Positions 1-11,449 of a DNA stretch of 64,000 bases are shown here, in pieces. This DNA is from Nelumbo lutea (Eukaryota; Streptophyta; Magnoliopsida; Proteales; Nelumbonaceae), in contig JAKGHH010000007.1 in NCBI GenBank assembly GCA_022828595.1, positions 39,122,356 through 39,186,355 of the forward strand. The letters run 5' to 3'. Under the pieces are notes generated by a model. It saw only the letters and a program-made list of their open reading frames with translations, ran no database searches and had not been told where the DNA came from. Made by a program: the position numbers and the translations under genes. Each line of letters opens with the position of its first letter. The stretch's first letter is position 1.

Positions 1-89
1 CTTGTTAACTGTTCTTATGATGATGGTGATGATAACCATCACCCCATGCATTTGTTCATTTTTTCTGTTGTTGATTACTAATCTTACCA

Positions 90-895
90 ATGGATAACCT
101 TTTACCATCATTGGTTATTTCAGTCTACTCCCATCAAATTGATAAAAAGTGGATAAGCAATCAATCAAGACAAATTGAAGAATACATTAGAGGGGTTTCT
201 AATTTTCTCAATTTTGCATTTGAGAGGTCATCTAAAGATGGGAAAATCTTGTGTCATTGTGTCAAATGCATCAACCTACGTTGGTATAGTAGGGCAGATG
301 TTTCTAGTCATCTAATCTTTAATGGATTTATCAAATGTTATGTTTAATGGATTTTTCATGAAGAGAGTTCGAGTGCTTCTACTTCTACTAGTGGCCTTAC
401 AAAGCAAGAGGGCAAGTTTCAACATGACATACCTAACTTGTTACAAGATGTTTTTCAAATGCATACAATGGATGAGGGTTGAGATGTCAATATGAGAGGA
501 GAGGATGCACAAGGTATGATGGAAGAACAAGGTGTTCGACAACCTAGAGGAGGGAGCACTACAGATAGGTTTCATGAGTTATTGAAAGATGCTAAACAAA
601 ATCTCTACCCAAATTGCACAAAGTACACAGTTGTCATTCATTGTGCATTTGTGCCACATAAAATGTCTTCATGGGTGGAGTAACAAATCATTCTTTACGT
701 TATTGGAGCTACTAAGAGATGCATTGCCAAATGAGAATACCTTACAAGAGTCATACCATGATACAAAGAAGCTCATCTTGTGGTTAGGTTTGGGGTATGA
801 AAAGATCCATGCTTGTCTTGGTGATTGCATATTGTATTTGAAGGATAAGGCCAACGGCGAATCATATTCTAAGTGTGGGTGCTCAATATTGAAAC
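90..895 (+). pseudogene. CACTA (En/Spm) TNP2 transposase, 5' part, interrupted
   Basis: This is the N-terminal part of a plant CACTA transposase. The reading frame at 138-347 contains DKKWI followed by a C-H-C-x2-C cluster (LCHCVKC), typical of the transposase-associated domain at the start of TNP2 proteins. A second piece at about 560-895 carries LYPNCTKYT, HIKCLHGWSNKSF, LLELLRDALP and GLGYEKIHACLGDC, the conserved stretch before the TNP2 catalytic domain. Stop codons near 346 and 481 and a frameshift near 630 break the frame. The frame stops at 895 where an LTR retrotransposon is inserted and resumes at 7344. The 5' terminal CACTA repeat is not in the window, so the element probably starts upstream. 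It is a pseudogene. Confidence 0.85.
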
Positions 896-1966
896 TGATG
901 AGAACGAAAAATATCATATTTTTTCCCTTAATAATTAGCCTTCTATGTTTATTTTATGCCCAAATGCACTCACTATTCTTATCTTTTGGTTTAGGGCACA
1001 AAAGGAGGCGTTAGGTGAGAAACAAGGCTAATCGGGCGTTAGGTGAGAAACAAAGCAACTAGAAAAAGAGGGTCGAACCACTCTTCTCTTCTCTTCTCTT
1101 CTCCTCTCCTCTCTTCTTCATTCTCTGATTTTCTTGGAGTTTTCACCATGACCATGCGTGGCTAAACTCTTGTACTTGGTCAAAGGAAGCAGAAGTCTCA
1201 GAATCCACCAAACTGTGATATCTAATTTGGTTTTTATTGTTTGGTTCATGCTTTGGATATCGAATGTTCTTCTATGTTTATGTCTATGATTGTTTCATTT
1301 GATTGCTAGGAAAGCCAAATAGTTTATTATTCGTTACAATCTATTGCTAGATTAGATATCAAATCTGTAATTGTTTGATCCCTCTAATCTGCGAAGCAAC
1401 TAGGGTTTAATGATTTACTGCGTCAGAAATCGTTAGATCTTAGGAAGAACACTCGACTAAATTAAATACAAATGCTTGTGCTTGTGTTGTTTAGCTTAAT
1501 CGATCTCTAATGCTTAATGCTATTGCTGGATTAAATCTTTAACGCTTGTTTAGGGGTTGTTCAACAGTAAGGGTTAAGAGGATTTTTTGTTTTTCGATTA
1601 ACTGATATTAGGAAGATGTAGGAAAATAATTCATACGATGAATATTCAAAGTCTGAATTGATTTATCTTAGCATCGATAACTAGTAGTGAAATTCTGATG
1701 GTGGATGTTACCCTAAACCAAGATTCATTCTTTTGGTTAATTTCAGCATTTTAAATTGCCTTGCTTCCCATTTAAATTTTGTTCTCTTTAATTCTGATTT
1801 TCTTTCTTTTAAATCTGGTTTCCGTTACATACCCCCCCTCCATCTTTGATTCACGTAGCACATAATTCAGGTTAAATACTCTCTATGGGAACGATCCTTA
1901 CTCGCACTACTACATTTCATCTTTATGAGTAGAGGTTTATTTTTGGGTGCCTATGACAGCATGCCA
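896..1966 (+). repeat. 5' LTR of Athila-type element
   Basis: This 1071 bp LTR matches the 3' LTR (5892-7343) along its length but lacks about 380 bp that the 3' copy has at about 6035-6428. The gap joins a GGTGAGAAACAA motif to the AGAAAAAGAGGGTCGAACC stretch. The two copies also differ by scattered substitutions, so the insertion is not recent. A CTCTTCT-rich pyrimidine tract lies at about 1078-1120. Confidence 0.88.
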
Positions 1967-1971
1967 AATTT

Positions 1972-1987
1972 TGGCGCCGTTGCCGGA
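1972..1987 (+). other. Primer binding site, tRNA-Asp type
   Basis: TGGCGCCGTTGCCGGA lies five bases after the 5' LTR end. It is complementary to the 3' end of plant tRNA-Asp, apart from decay at its inner end. This primer is common in Athila-type gypsy elements and supports the LTR boundary. Confidence 0.85.
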
Positions 1988-2193
1988 GTATTCCAATCAA
2001 TTTTGTGCTTCTCGTGATCATTGTTTAGTTCTTGAAACTTTCGAAAAAAAAAATTGTGTTTTAGCATAGATTATTTTCTGTTTTATTCTTTTATTTATTT
2101 ATTTAATTGTTCTAGATTTTTATTTTTATTTTATTTTTATTTTTATTTGTTTTATGGTATGTCATTTAGGGTTTATTGGGTTTTCCTTAATTT

Positions 2194-3410
2194 ATGTCTG
2201 TAACCCGATTCTCTAAGAAAGGTAATTTGCAGTTTGATCCGGAAATAGAAGGGACTTTGCACAGGTTAAGGAGGAAAGCTCGGAGTCATTCCGAGGAGAA
2301 TGATCTAGCCTTGCTGAAAATTGAACATTGAACATTGAAAGAGCTTGCTGCACCGGATTTAAATCAGCAACCCTTATGCATAATTTTTCCTGCTTTAGAT
2401 GTTGATGTTAATTTTGAATTAAAATCTAGACCGATACATCTCTTGCCCATTTTTCATGGTCTTGCAGGTAAGGATCCTCACAAGAACTTGAAGGAGATGT
2501 ATGTGGTATGCACGAGTATGAAACCCATCGGGGTGACTGAAGAACAAATCAAATTAAGAGTCTTTCCGCTTTCTTAGAAGGATTCGGCTAAGGATTGGCT
2601 CTATTATCTACCCTCCAGGAGTGTTACCACATGGAATGAGATGAAGAGGCTATTCTTAGAGAAATACTTCCTAGCTTCAAGGGCAGCCAACATCAGAAAA
2701 GAAATTTGCGGTATAAGGCAATGCAAGGGTGAGTCCCTACATGAATACTGGGAATGCTTTAAGAAGTTATGCGCAATCTGTCCCCATCATCAAATCAGCG
2801 AGCAGCTACTTATTCAGTATTTTTATGAGGGACTTCAACCTACTGAAAGAAGCATGATCGATGCTACTAGTGGAGAGGCTTTAGTAGATAAAACTCCCGA
2901 GGCCACGAGAAATCTGATTCAATACTTTTATGACGAAGTTCAACCTACTGATAGGAAAATGATCGATGCTGCTAGTGGACGGGCCTTATTAGAAAAAACT
3001 ACTGAGGCCACAAGAAATTTGATTGCAAATACGGCGGCCAATTCTCAACAGTTCGGCTATAGACTCAACCCACTAGCAAGGCATGCTAACGAGGTAAACA
3101 TCTCTTCCTTAGAACAACAAATTGCAAGTCTTTCCTCTCTTGTCCATCAAATGGCTGCAGGTAATATGCAAGTGTGATGGCTTGTGGGATATGTTTAGTA
3201 GTAGGGCATCCAACTGATATGTGCCCAACTCTTCAAGAGGACCCCGTTGAGCAAGTAAATGCGGCAGGTGGCTTTCCAGGGCAACCACATAGGAAATATG
3301 ATCTCTATTTGAGCATGTATAATCCGGGATTGAGGGATCATCCCAATCTCAACTATGGGAATCCACAGAACCACCAAAGCTTTCCACAATATCATCCAAC
3401 TTTCTAGCAA
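2194..3410 (+). pseudogene. Athila-type gag, broken
   Basis: The nucleocapsid/capsid gene of the Athila-type element. The recognisable core at 2641-3177 reads FLEKYF, ASRAANIRKEICGIRQ, HEYWECFKKLC, CPHHQISEQLLIQYFYEG and SMIDA, which is the conserved gag signature of this lineage. In-frame stops at 2575, 3174 and 3405 break it. The core contains a tandem duplication: the block with IQYFYEGLQPTERSMIDATS is followed by a second version with IQYFYDEVQPTDRKMIDAAS. The downstream piece at 3174-3407 has a CGIC-x4-GHPTDMC cysteine/histidine cluster that probably is the remnant zinc knuckle. Confidence 0.8.
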
Positions 3411-3458
3411 TATCTACCGCACCCCTACACAACACTAGTCCAATCTTCGAATTCAGGT

Positions 3459-4829
3459 ATGTCTTTAGAGGATATTGTCAAATCCCTTGCCACTAACACT
3501 TTGCAATTTCAGCAAGAAACGAGGGCCAATATCCAACGTTTGGACAATCAGATGGGCCAGATGGCGACCGCAATTAGTTGGTTAGAGGCAAAAAGTTTGA
3601 GAAAATTACCCTCTCAAACGGTTGTGAATCCAAAAGAAAATGTAAGTGCAATCGTTTTGAGAAGTGATAAAGAGGTTGAGACTCCAGCAAAAGCAACCCC
3701 CGCATTGTCGAATCATGGAAAGGAGAAAGGCACCATTCTCAATGACAATGAAGTACCTAAGCGTAAGTTTCCTCCTCTTTCTGATTATAAACTAGTACCT
3801 CCTTTTCCAAATGCTTTAATAGGAACTAGGAAAGATGAGCAGTTCATAGAATTTTATGAAACTTTCCATAGATGCGAGGTAAACATTCCACTCTTAGATA
3901 CTATTAAACAAGTACCTCATTATGCTAAATTTATGAAAGAATTGTGTACACATAAGAGAAAACAAAAAATAAAAGGATGTGAAAAGGTGAGAGTAGGGAA
4001 GAATGTTTCTACAGTTATTCAAAAAAAGGTCCCTACAAAGTGCAAGGATCCAGGTATTTTCACTATCCCTTGCATGATAGGTAACACTAGAATTGAGAAG
4101 GCTATGTTAGACTTAGGAGCTTCCATTAATGTCATGCCATATTCTATATATGCTTCTTTGAAACTTGGACCTTTAAATAAAATGGGTGTTGTGATTCAAT
4201 TAGTTGATAGATCTAATGCCTATCATAAGGGTGTAGTTGAGGATGTTCTTATGAAAGTAAATGATTTGGTTTTTCCTGCTGATTTTTATGTGCTTGATAT
4301 GGATAATGGTGATCAAACCACTCCTATTTTGTTAGGGAGACCACTCTTAAAAACATCCAAGACTAAGATAGATGTTTATAGTGGCACACTCACCACGGAA
4401 TTTGATGGTAAGAGTGTTAAGTTTAATATCTATGATGCCATGAAATATCCTACTGATGATAGTCCTATTTGTTCTGTTGATGCGATTAATTCTTTGGCAC
4501 AGGAAGTCTTTGAACTCGAAGGAAATAATGGATTAGAAGTCTCCATTAGTAAACATCTTGAGAAAGAGGAGCTAATGCTGAATGCTAATTTGCAGGAAAC
4601 GGTTGCAGCATCGGATGATTCTCCAGAGTTACAACAGTTAGGTAATGCTCCTTATAGTATGTTGTCGATTTCTGACAGGAAGCCTTTACCCTCTGTTTTG
4701 CAAGCCCCCATTCCAGAATTGAAGCCTCTCCCTAGTCACCTCAAGTACGTGTTCCTTGGAGACGGAGATATGTTACCAGTGATCATCTCTAGTAGCCTTA
4801 GTGCACCACAAGAAGAGCAGCTTGTGTAG
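3459..4829 (+). pseudogene. Athila-type gag end plus aspartic protease
   Basis: The longest open frame of the element (456 aa). The first part (about residues 1-60) is a coiled-coil-like gag tail with repeated Gln. The protease domain is at about residues 190-330: FTIPCMIGNTRIEKAMLDLGASINVMP contains the DLGAS catalytic motif used by this lineage instead of DTGA/DSGA, and ILLGRPLLKT follows as the second conserved part. The frame ends with PLPSHLKYVFLG, the usual lead-in to the RT, at a TAG. The next frame (4830-4975) carries a few more RT-proximal residues ending RRLNPPMMD, after which RT is missing. Confidence 0.82.
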
Positions 4830-5401
4830 GTTCTCAAGGAGCATAAGACGGTTATCGGTTGGATGATTGCGGATATCAAAGGAATCAGCCCGTCTACATG
4901 CATGCATCGCATCTTACTTGAAGAGCAAGCAAAACCTTCTTATCAACCACAAAGAAGGTTGAACCCACCCATGATGGACGGAAGGGGAAAGCACCGGAAG
5001 TTGCAACCACAAGAGTTAGAGGATCTAGTTTATGATGATTAAGAAAAGGGAAGTTTGTTTTTCTTTTTTATCTTTGCATTTATAGTTTAGTTATTTCCAC
5101 CCTTTCTTTGCATTTTACCCTACATTGGGGACAATGTACATTTTAAGTGTGGGGGAGGGGATTTAGGTTAAAATTTAGGTTGCGTTTTAAAATTTGTTTT
5201 AGGTTGTGTTTTTCTGCATATATTAAAAAAAAATTCAACTCTTTTGGAATTAATTGAAACAGTGTTCCAGGGCAACTCTTGTGTACATAATAAGGAAATA
5301 TGATTAGGGAATAAAGGATTCACCTGAAGCCATCCCCTTTTTAAGCTAGTCCTAAATCCAGGTTTAAGTAAATAGGGTAGATATTTTACAATTGCTATAA
5401 T

Positions 5402-5615
5402 TGGTAGGATGGAGCATAAAATGCACCTACCAACCAAGCAATTCAATAGTAGGATGGAGCATAAAATGCACCTACTAGCTAGCAATTGAAATAGTAGGAT
5501 GGAGCATAAAATGCACCTACTAACCAACCAAGCAATTCAATAGTAGGATGGAGCATAAAATGCACCTACTAACCAAGAAATCCTAAAAGTGAGATGGAGC
5601 ATAAAATGCACTCCC
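5402..5615 (+). repeat. Minisatellite in the 3' non-coding part of the Athila-type element
   Basis: Five copies of a unit built on AGGATGGAGCATAAAATGCA spaced by about 45-60 bp. Each copy is bordered by TAGTAGG and CCTACTA-like arms, giving each unit a short imperfect palindrome. The last copy is diverged (GTGAGATGGAGC). Confidence 0.92.
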
Positions 5616-5631
5616 TTCAACCAAAGTTAAA

Positions 5632-5651
5632 AGAGAGAGAGAGAGAGAGGA
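5632..5651. repeat. (GA)n microsatellite
   Basis: A run of GA dinucleotides directly after the minisatellite. Confidence 0.9.
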
Positions 5652-5878
5652 GATAAAAATGTTTTCCCTAGTTTACTACCAGGTTTGTAGTAGCAAAAAT
5701 TTTTGGATTGGTTGATGGATGAATCATGTATAACTTGGTCGTATTGATTTAACGGTTTGCAATATTTAAATTAGAATATCTGTGGAAAAAGATGAAAGAA
5801 GATTGAATTTAAAGTTTGGTAGAATAGTTTGCTTAGTTTGCTTAAATTTTGTCTTGCCCGAGGACAAGCAAAGTCTAA

Positions 5879-5891
5879 GTGTGGGGGGATT
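5879..5891 (+). other. Polypurine tract of Athila-type element
   Basis: GTGTGGGGGGATT abuts the first base of the 3' LTR. A similar AAGTGTGGGGGAGG copy sits at about 5145-5160, a common doubling in this lineage. Confidence 0.8.
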
Positions 5892-7343
5892 TGATGAGAA
5901 TGAAAATTATCATATTTTTATCCCTTAATAATTACCGTTTTATGTTTATTTTATGCCCAAATGCACTCATAATTCTTATATTTTGGTTTAACGCACGAAA
6001 TGAGGCATTAGGTGAAAAACAAGGATAATCGGGTCATTTAACACAGTTTCGGCGCCATGTGGTAGATAGAGCATAACTCTCTCATCCGCACTCCAATTGA
6101 GAGGATTGGAGATGTGTTGGAAAGATACGGGAAAGCTCTACAACTTTCTTGTTTTGAGTTTTGATAGACTATGACTGCATCGAGGACAAAATTGGGCTCA
6201 AATTTTATGCAACTGCATTGGTGACGTGTTGAAGACATTCCTTAGCCTTGAAGCTTTCATCCGCGAATTCACCACTCTCCCACTCACACAAGAACTTTGT
6301 TTTATTTTATTTTTGAGTCTTTTCTTGATAAGTCAGACTTGGAGATTGATTACTTAGAGAAATTTTAGGAGATTTTGTAGGCTTTTTTTGGGGAAAGTAA
6401 AGAGAAAGAAAAGAAAGAAAATAAAAAAAAGCAACCAGAAAAAGAGGGTCGAACCTCTCTTCTCCTCTCTTCTCTTCTCTTTGCCCCTCTTCTCTATTCT
6501 TTGATTTTCTTGGAGTTTTCACCATGACCATGCATGGCTAAACTCTAGTACTTGGTCGAAAGAAGTAGAAGCCTCATAATCCATCAAACTGTGAGATCTA
6601 ATTTAGTTTTTATTGTTTGATTCATGCTTTGGATATCAGATGTTATTCTATGTTTATGTCTATGATTGTTTCGTTTGATTAGTAGGAATGCCTATTAGTT
6701 TATTATTCGTTACAATCTATTGCTAGATTAGATATCAAATTCGTACTTGTTTGATCTCTATAATCTGCGAAGCAACTATTGTTTAATGATTTTCTGTGTC
6801 AGAAATTGTTAGATCTTAGGAAGAACACTTGACTGAATTAAATGCAACCGCTTGTGCCTGTGTTGTTTAGCTTCATCGATCTCTAGTACTTAATGCTATT
6901 GCTGGATTAAATCTTTAACGCTTGTTTAGGGGTTGTTCAGTAGTAAGGGTTAAGAGGATCACTTGTTTTCCGATTAACTAATATTAGGAAGATGCAGGAA
7001 AAGAATTCCTATGATGAATATTCAAAATCTGAATTGATTTATCTTTGCATCGACGAGCAATAGTGAAATTCTGATGGTGGATGTTACCCTAAACCAAGAT
7101 TCATTCTTTTGGTTAATTTCAGCATTTTAAATTGCCTTGCTTCCCATTTAAATTTTGTTCTCTTTAATTCTGATTTTCTTTCTTTTAAATCTGGTTTCCG
7201 TTACATACCCCCCCTCCATCTTTGATTCACGTAGCACATAATTCAGGTTAAATACTCTCTATGGGAATGACCCTTACTCGCACTACTGCATATAACTTTT
7301 ACAAGTATAGGTTTTATTTTTGGGTGCCTACGACAGCACGCCA
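5892..7343 (+). repeat. 3' LTR of Athila-type element
   Basis: A 1452 bp LTR, the longer of the pair. It keeps the block at about 6035-6428 that is deleted from the 5' LTR. It ends in ACGCCA, followed by the target duplication GAAAC at 7344-7348. Confidence 0.88.
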
Positions 7344-10188
7344 GAAACCAACCACCGGAATGTAGAATCTAATGAATAGTCTACAGCTGGAAAGAGAAAG
7401 AAGATACCTGCAAAGATCTTGTGTTGGTTTCCCCTAAAACCAAGATTCTAGAGACTTTTCATGTCTTTAAAGACTACTTTTTTCATGAGATGGCATGAGG
7501 AGGGTCGAACTAAGGATGGACTCTTGAGGCATCCTACAGACTCCTTAGCTTAGAAAGAATTTGATTCTTGATATCCTGATTTTGCCTCTGACCCTTGTAA
7601 TGTTTGCCTAGGATTAGCTTCTGATGGCTTTAACCCATTCAAGACTATGAGCATTACTCATAGCTTTTCATACTCTCATTGCTTGTTCCTGGTCCAAGAG
7701 GTCCTAGTAATAAGATGGATGTATACATGTAGCCTTTGATAGAAGAATTGGTAGAGCTATGGGAAGTTGGAATTAAGACTTTTGATGCCTTCACAAAAGA
7801 AATATGTCGAGTGCGTGCAACAATAATGTGGACTATAATTGACTTTCCTGCATATGCCAACTTGTCTGGATGGATTACTAAAGGAAAATATGCATGCCCC
7901 TCTTGTGGTTTTGAAATTGCCTCTTTATGGCTAAATCATAGCAAAAAATATTGTTACATGCGCCATCATCGATGATTAGAGAAAAACCACAAGTTTAGAT
8001 ACGATAGCAAGGCTTTTGATGGAACTAAAGAATTGAGAAGTGCACCTAAGCCTCCTTTTGGTATTATAGTGTTAAGGAAATTGGAAAACTTTGGATCCTC
8101 TACTGGAGATGTAAATGCAGATGGACCACAACCATGGAAGAAGAAAAACATTTTGTTTACATTGCCTTATTAGGAACATCATCTATTGTGCCACAATCTT
8201 AATGTCATGCATATAGAAAAAAAATGTTTGTGATAATATTCTTGGCACATTGTTGAATCAAGAGAAGAAAACAAATGATAACTACAAAGCACGGCGTGAC
8301 CTAAAGATATGGGCATAAGAAGTGTACTTCATTTAAAGACGTGTCCTGGTAGTAGTACCAAATTCTTGCCTAGAGCTTGTTACAAAATGACTTCAAAAGA
8401 GGAAGATTTTTTGAAGGTTTTTAAGAATGTAAGAACTCCAAATTAATATTCTTATAATATCTCACGTTGTGTGCAACTCAAACAATGCAAGATCATAAGC
8501 CTTAAAAGTTATGATTGTCATGTTTTGATGCAAGAGTTTCTTCCTATAGCCATAAGGGGATTTTGCCTGATAAAGTGAGTTCAGTTATAATTGATTTATA
8601 TCGCTTTTTTAAGGAAATTTGTTCTAAGGTTCTAAATTTACATGATCTTGAGCAACTTGAATCTCGGGTTGCTATCACACTTTGCCAAATGGAGAAGATT
8701 TTCCCTCCATTTTTTTTTTATTGTTATGGTACATTTGGTAATTCATTTAGCTTCTAAGGCTAAAGTTGGTGGTCCAATATATTACCAGTGGATGCATCTT
8801 ATTGAGAGGTATAGCTTAATTCTTCTTATAGTTCTAGTTATACCTTATAATGTTTAAAAGATTGAATTATTTATAATCATTTTCAAATTGTGTACATATA
8901 GGTACCTTCTAGCACTTAAATCCTTTGTGCATAATAGAGCACATCCAAAGGGTTCAATCGCAGAAGGGTATTTGGCAAATGAGTGCTTGAACTTTTGTTC
9001 ACAATACTTATTGGGAATTAAGACTAGGTTTAACAACTTAGACGAAATGATGAACCCAATTGTTATTTAGAAACAGAGATATCTCTCTTACATACTCCTA
9101 GAAGACCACTAAGTCAAAAGGGGCGACATGTTGTCCTTAACAAGAAAACAATGATACAAGCACACCAATATGTGCTTTTGACGCAATTACCCCATTTTGA
9201 GAGCAAGTATAATTCACAATTTTTTTTCTTTCTTGTTGTTTCCTAGTGGTATAGATAATCTGTGGACTTACTTCTTTTGATGGTATTTTAAATGTAAACA
9301 ACATGGCTCGATTATTAAGAGACAAACTTGTGGACATCGCCTATCACAATATGAAATTGAGAAAATTCAAAGTCAATCTTTCATGAGTGGTTTCGTGAGA
9401 GGATAACCATAATTTTAGAAGATGTGTTTTCCTACTTAGTTATTACACTTTAGGTATATACATTAATAATTTATAAAATATACTAGGTTGCACAGATAGA
9501 TGAACAAGGGAATGAACAAGTTACTGACGAAATTAGATGGTTATCTCGTGGTCCAACTGAAGTGGCAAGAAGATACTATAGCTATATCATTAATGGTTTC
9601 GGGTTTCACACAAAACAATGTGAAGAGTTCTTGAAAAGCCAAAACAGTAGGGTTGTTGTGACTGTTAAGACTATGAGTTATGCTAATGCATGGGACAAGT
9701 GGCCTATTGAGGGTGAAATCAATTACTATGGTGCATTGACAGACATTATTCAATTGGATTATTGTAGTAGATATAAGCTTGTGCTATTTAGATGTGATTG
9801 GCTTGATATATCAATAGAGGTTGCAAAAAGATAGTTTTGGGTTTACACTTGTGAATTTCAATCACTTAAAACACACGGGTAATGATATCATTGATGATCC
9901 TTTTTTGTTGGCATCACAAGTGAAAAAGGTGTTTTATGTTGAAGATGATAGTCACAAGGATTGGTTTGTGGTCATGCTTGCTAAAGTTAGGGATATGTAT
10001 GATATGAGTGATAAGTTATGCTTGCTAAATCAACCAGTTGAACAAGTTGCAGAAGACACATTTGATGGAAGTTGATGATAATGATGATGATGATGATGAT
10101 GATGAACTATGCATCGCACCAAATGCAGAAAATGAATTAAATTCAGGCAATGAGACAGAGGATGATGGTGAAGAGAATTTCTTTTAAT
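7344..10188 (+). pseudogene. CACTA (En/Spm) TNP2 transposase, 3' part
   Basis: Continuation of the transposase after the retrotransposon. Domains in order: (a) about 7350-8160, TNP2 catalytic core with RKKIPAKIL, FMRWHEEGRTKDG, LGLASDGFNPF, ELWEVGIKTFDAF, WTIIDFPAYANLSGW and KYACPSCGF; (b) about 8505-9070, the DUF4218 region with RGILPDKVSSVIIDL and LEQLESRVAITLCQMEKIFPP, then FVHNRAHPKGSIAEGYLANECL; (c) about 9530-10075, the DUF4216 region with INYYGALTDIIQLDY, LVLFRCDW, FGFTLVNFNHL and ASQVKKVFYVED; (d) a poly-Asp tail from GAT repeats at about 10075-10105. Stops and frameshifts occur throughout. An intron-like gap at about 8820-8900 and another at about 9420-9490 may be original introns. 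Confidence 0.87.
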
Positions 10189-10615
10189 TATGTCACATTC
10201 TATTAAATGTTTTCACTACCATGATTTGGGATTCCTTGTACTTGCCTTCACTATCAAAGTGTTTTGGTTTATAATTAGCACTTGTAGTTGTTGTTTGACG
10301 ATACTCATACTTCTCGAATTGCAATTTGGTGTTTGATTGTTTCTACTAGGTTTAGAGTTAAATCAATTTTTTTTTCTTCTTTTGATTTTTAAAGCATGTA
10401 TGGTTAATTTGTATCACACTTACAGTTCATATTTTGTTATCTTCTTTCTTAGGTCAGTTCTGCTTTTATATCATTACCTTATCTTATATTTTGAAAAAAA
10501 AAATGAATGATGGGAAGTTGTTATAAGCCCTTGAAAACATATTCTAGGAGGGGGAAAATACATACACAGGTTTTGGTATCGTTGATTAAGGAGATTATGA
10601 GTTGTAGCATTTAGG

Positions 10616-11400
10616 TTGGTCAATGACATTGCTTATGCATTTGCAAGGGAAATGATGGAAAGACATGCTCTTGTTTGGGAGGTCCTTGGTCTTGGGTGTC
10701 AGCCATTAGCCATTCTTGTAACACAATCTAATGACTCAGTGGCAATAATGTGGGGATTGACCATTCTTGATCTGTATAAGTTTACTTATCTTTTATTTCA
10801 AACCAAATAAACACTAATCATAAGTTATCCTTCTCAATTACACCTTACAGGTTAATATGGGGAAACACGAGAGATTGAATATTGTCTCATTAAGTTCCCA
10901 TGGAAGAGATGAAACTCAACCACAAGGGGGTAAGTCCAATAATGAGGGGCAAACTACCTAGGCTAAGCCTAACAATGAGGGCCAAACTACCAAGGGTAGT
11001 GCACCAATGGATGCATACTCAAAAATGCAACCAACTGAAGGTATTTAATAATTTTGTATACGTTAGTTTGAATAAAAACCCTTAGTTTTTTTATTGAGTT
11101 GTTATAACCCATATACAATTTATACATCTTACATGTTTTCAGCTCAATACAAGCCTCGAGGTCCTACATGTATGTTAGGTGTGGGATATGCCAGTAAAGG
11201 AGAAGATTGTTGTTCAACTAGATGAAATGGGCCGACCAATTGGTGATGAGGGAAAAACACTTACCAATTTCATAGGTACAGAAAATTTCTCTCTCTCTCT
11301 CTCTAAAAAAAGTGATTACAGTAAATTGTTAAAGGAGAATCAGTTGTCTTGCATGGTTCACTAATATTAGACCCTGGACAGCTTATCATTAAGGAGCTTT
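10616..11400 (+). pseudogene. Fragment of second CACTA gene (TNPA-like, plant transposase Ptta/En/Spm type)
   Basis: Downstream of TNP2, the frame around 11190-11290 reads KIVVQLDEMGRPIGDEGKTLTNFIGT, which resembles the conserved block of the plant En/Spm-type TNPA transposase family. A hydrophilic repeated stretch with NNEGQTT lies upstream (10930-11000). Stops are frequent, so this is a relic. Position directly after TNP2 in the same orientation fits CACTA organisation. No 3' terminal inverted repeat (ending ...GTAGTG) was recognised. Confidence 0.6.
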
Positions 11401-11449
11401 TGATAACAATTGAAAAAGATGTATTTGAAATAGAACCAAGTAGGTACTA

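Larger units (their letters stand above)
896..7343 (+). mobile_element. Athila-type Ty3/gypsy LTR retrotransposon, internally deleted, inserted in CACTA transposase
   Basis: Both ends are readable: LTRs starting TGATGAGAA and ending in GCCA, flanked by the 5 bp target duplication GAAAC (891-895 and 7344-7348). A primer site matching tRNA-Asp follows the 5' LTR and a purine tract (about 5879-5891) precedes the 3' LTR. The gag and protease resemble the Athila lineage. The coding part jumps from the start of the RT region (about 4975) straight to the 3' non-coding part, so RT, RNase H and integrase are missing. It could only have moved with help from another element. Lineage assignment is from remembered family motifs, not a search. 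Confidence 0.9.

Noticed and set aside
5402..5615. CRISPR-like array
   Set aside because: Regular repeats, but the spacers are themselves similar and it sits in a plant retroelement; it is a minisatellite.
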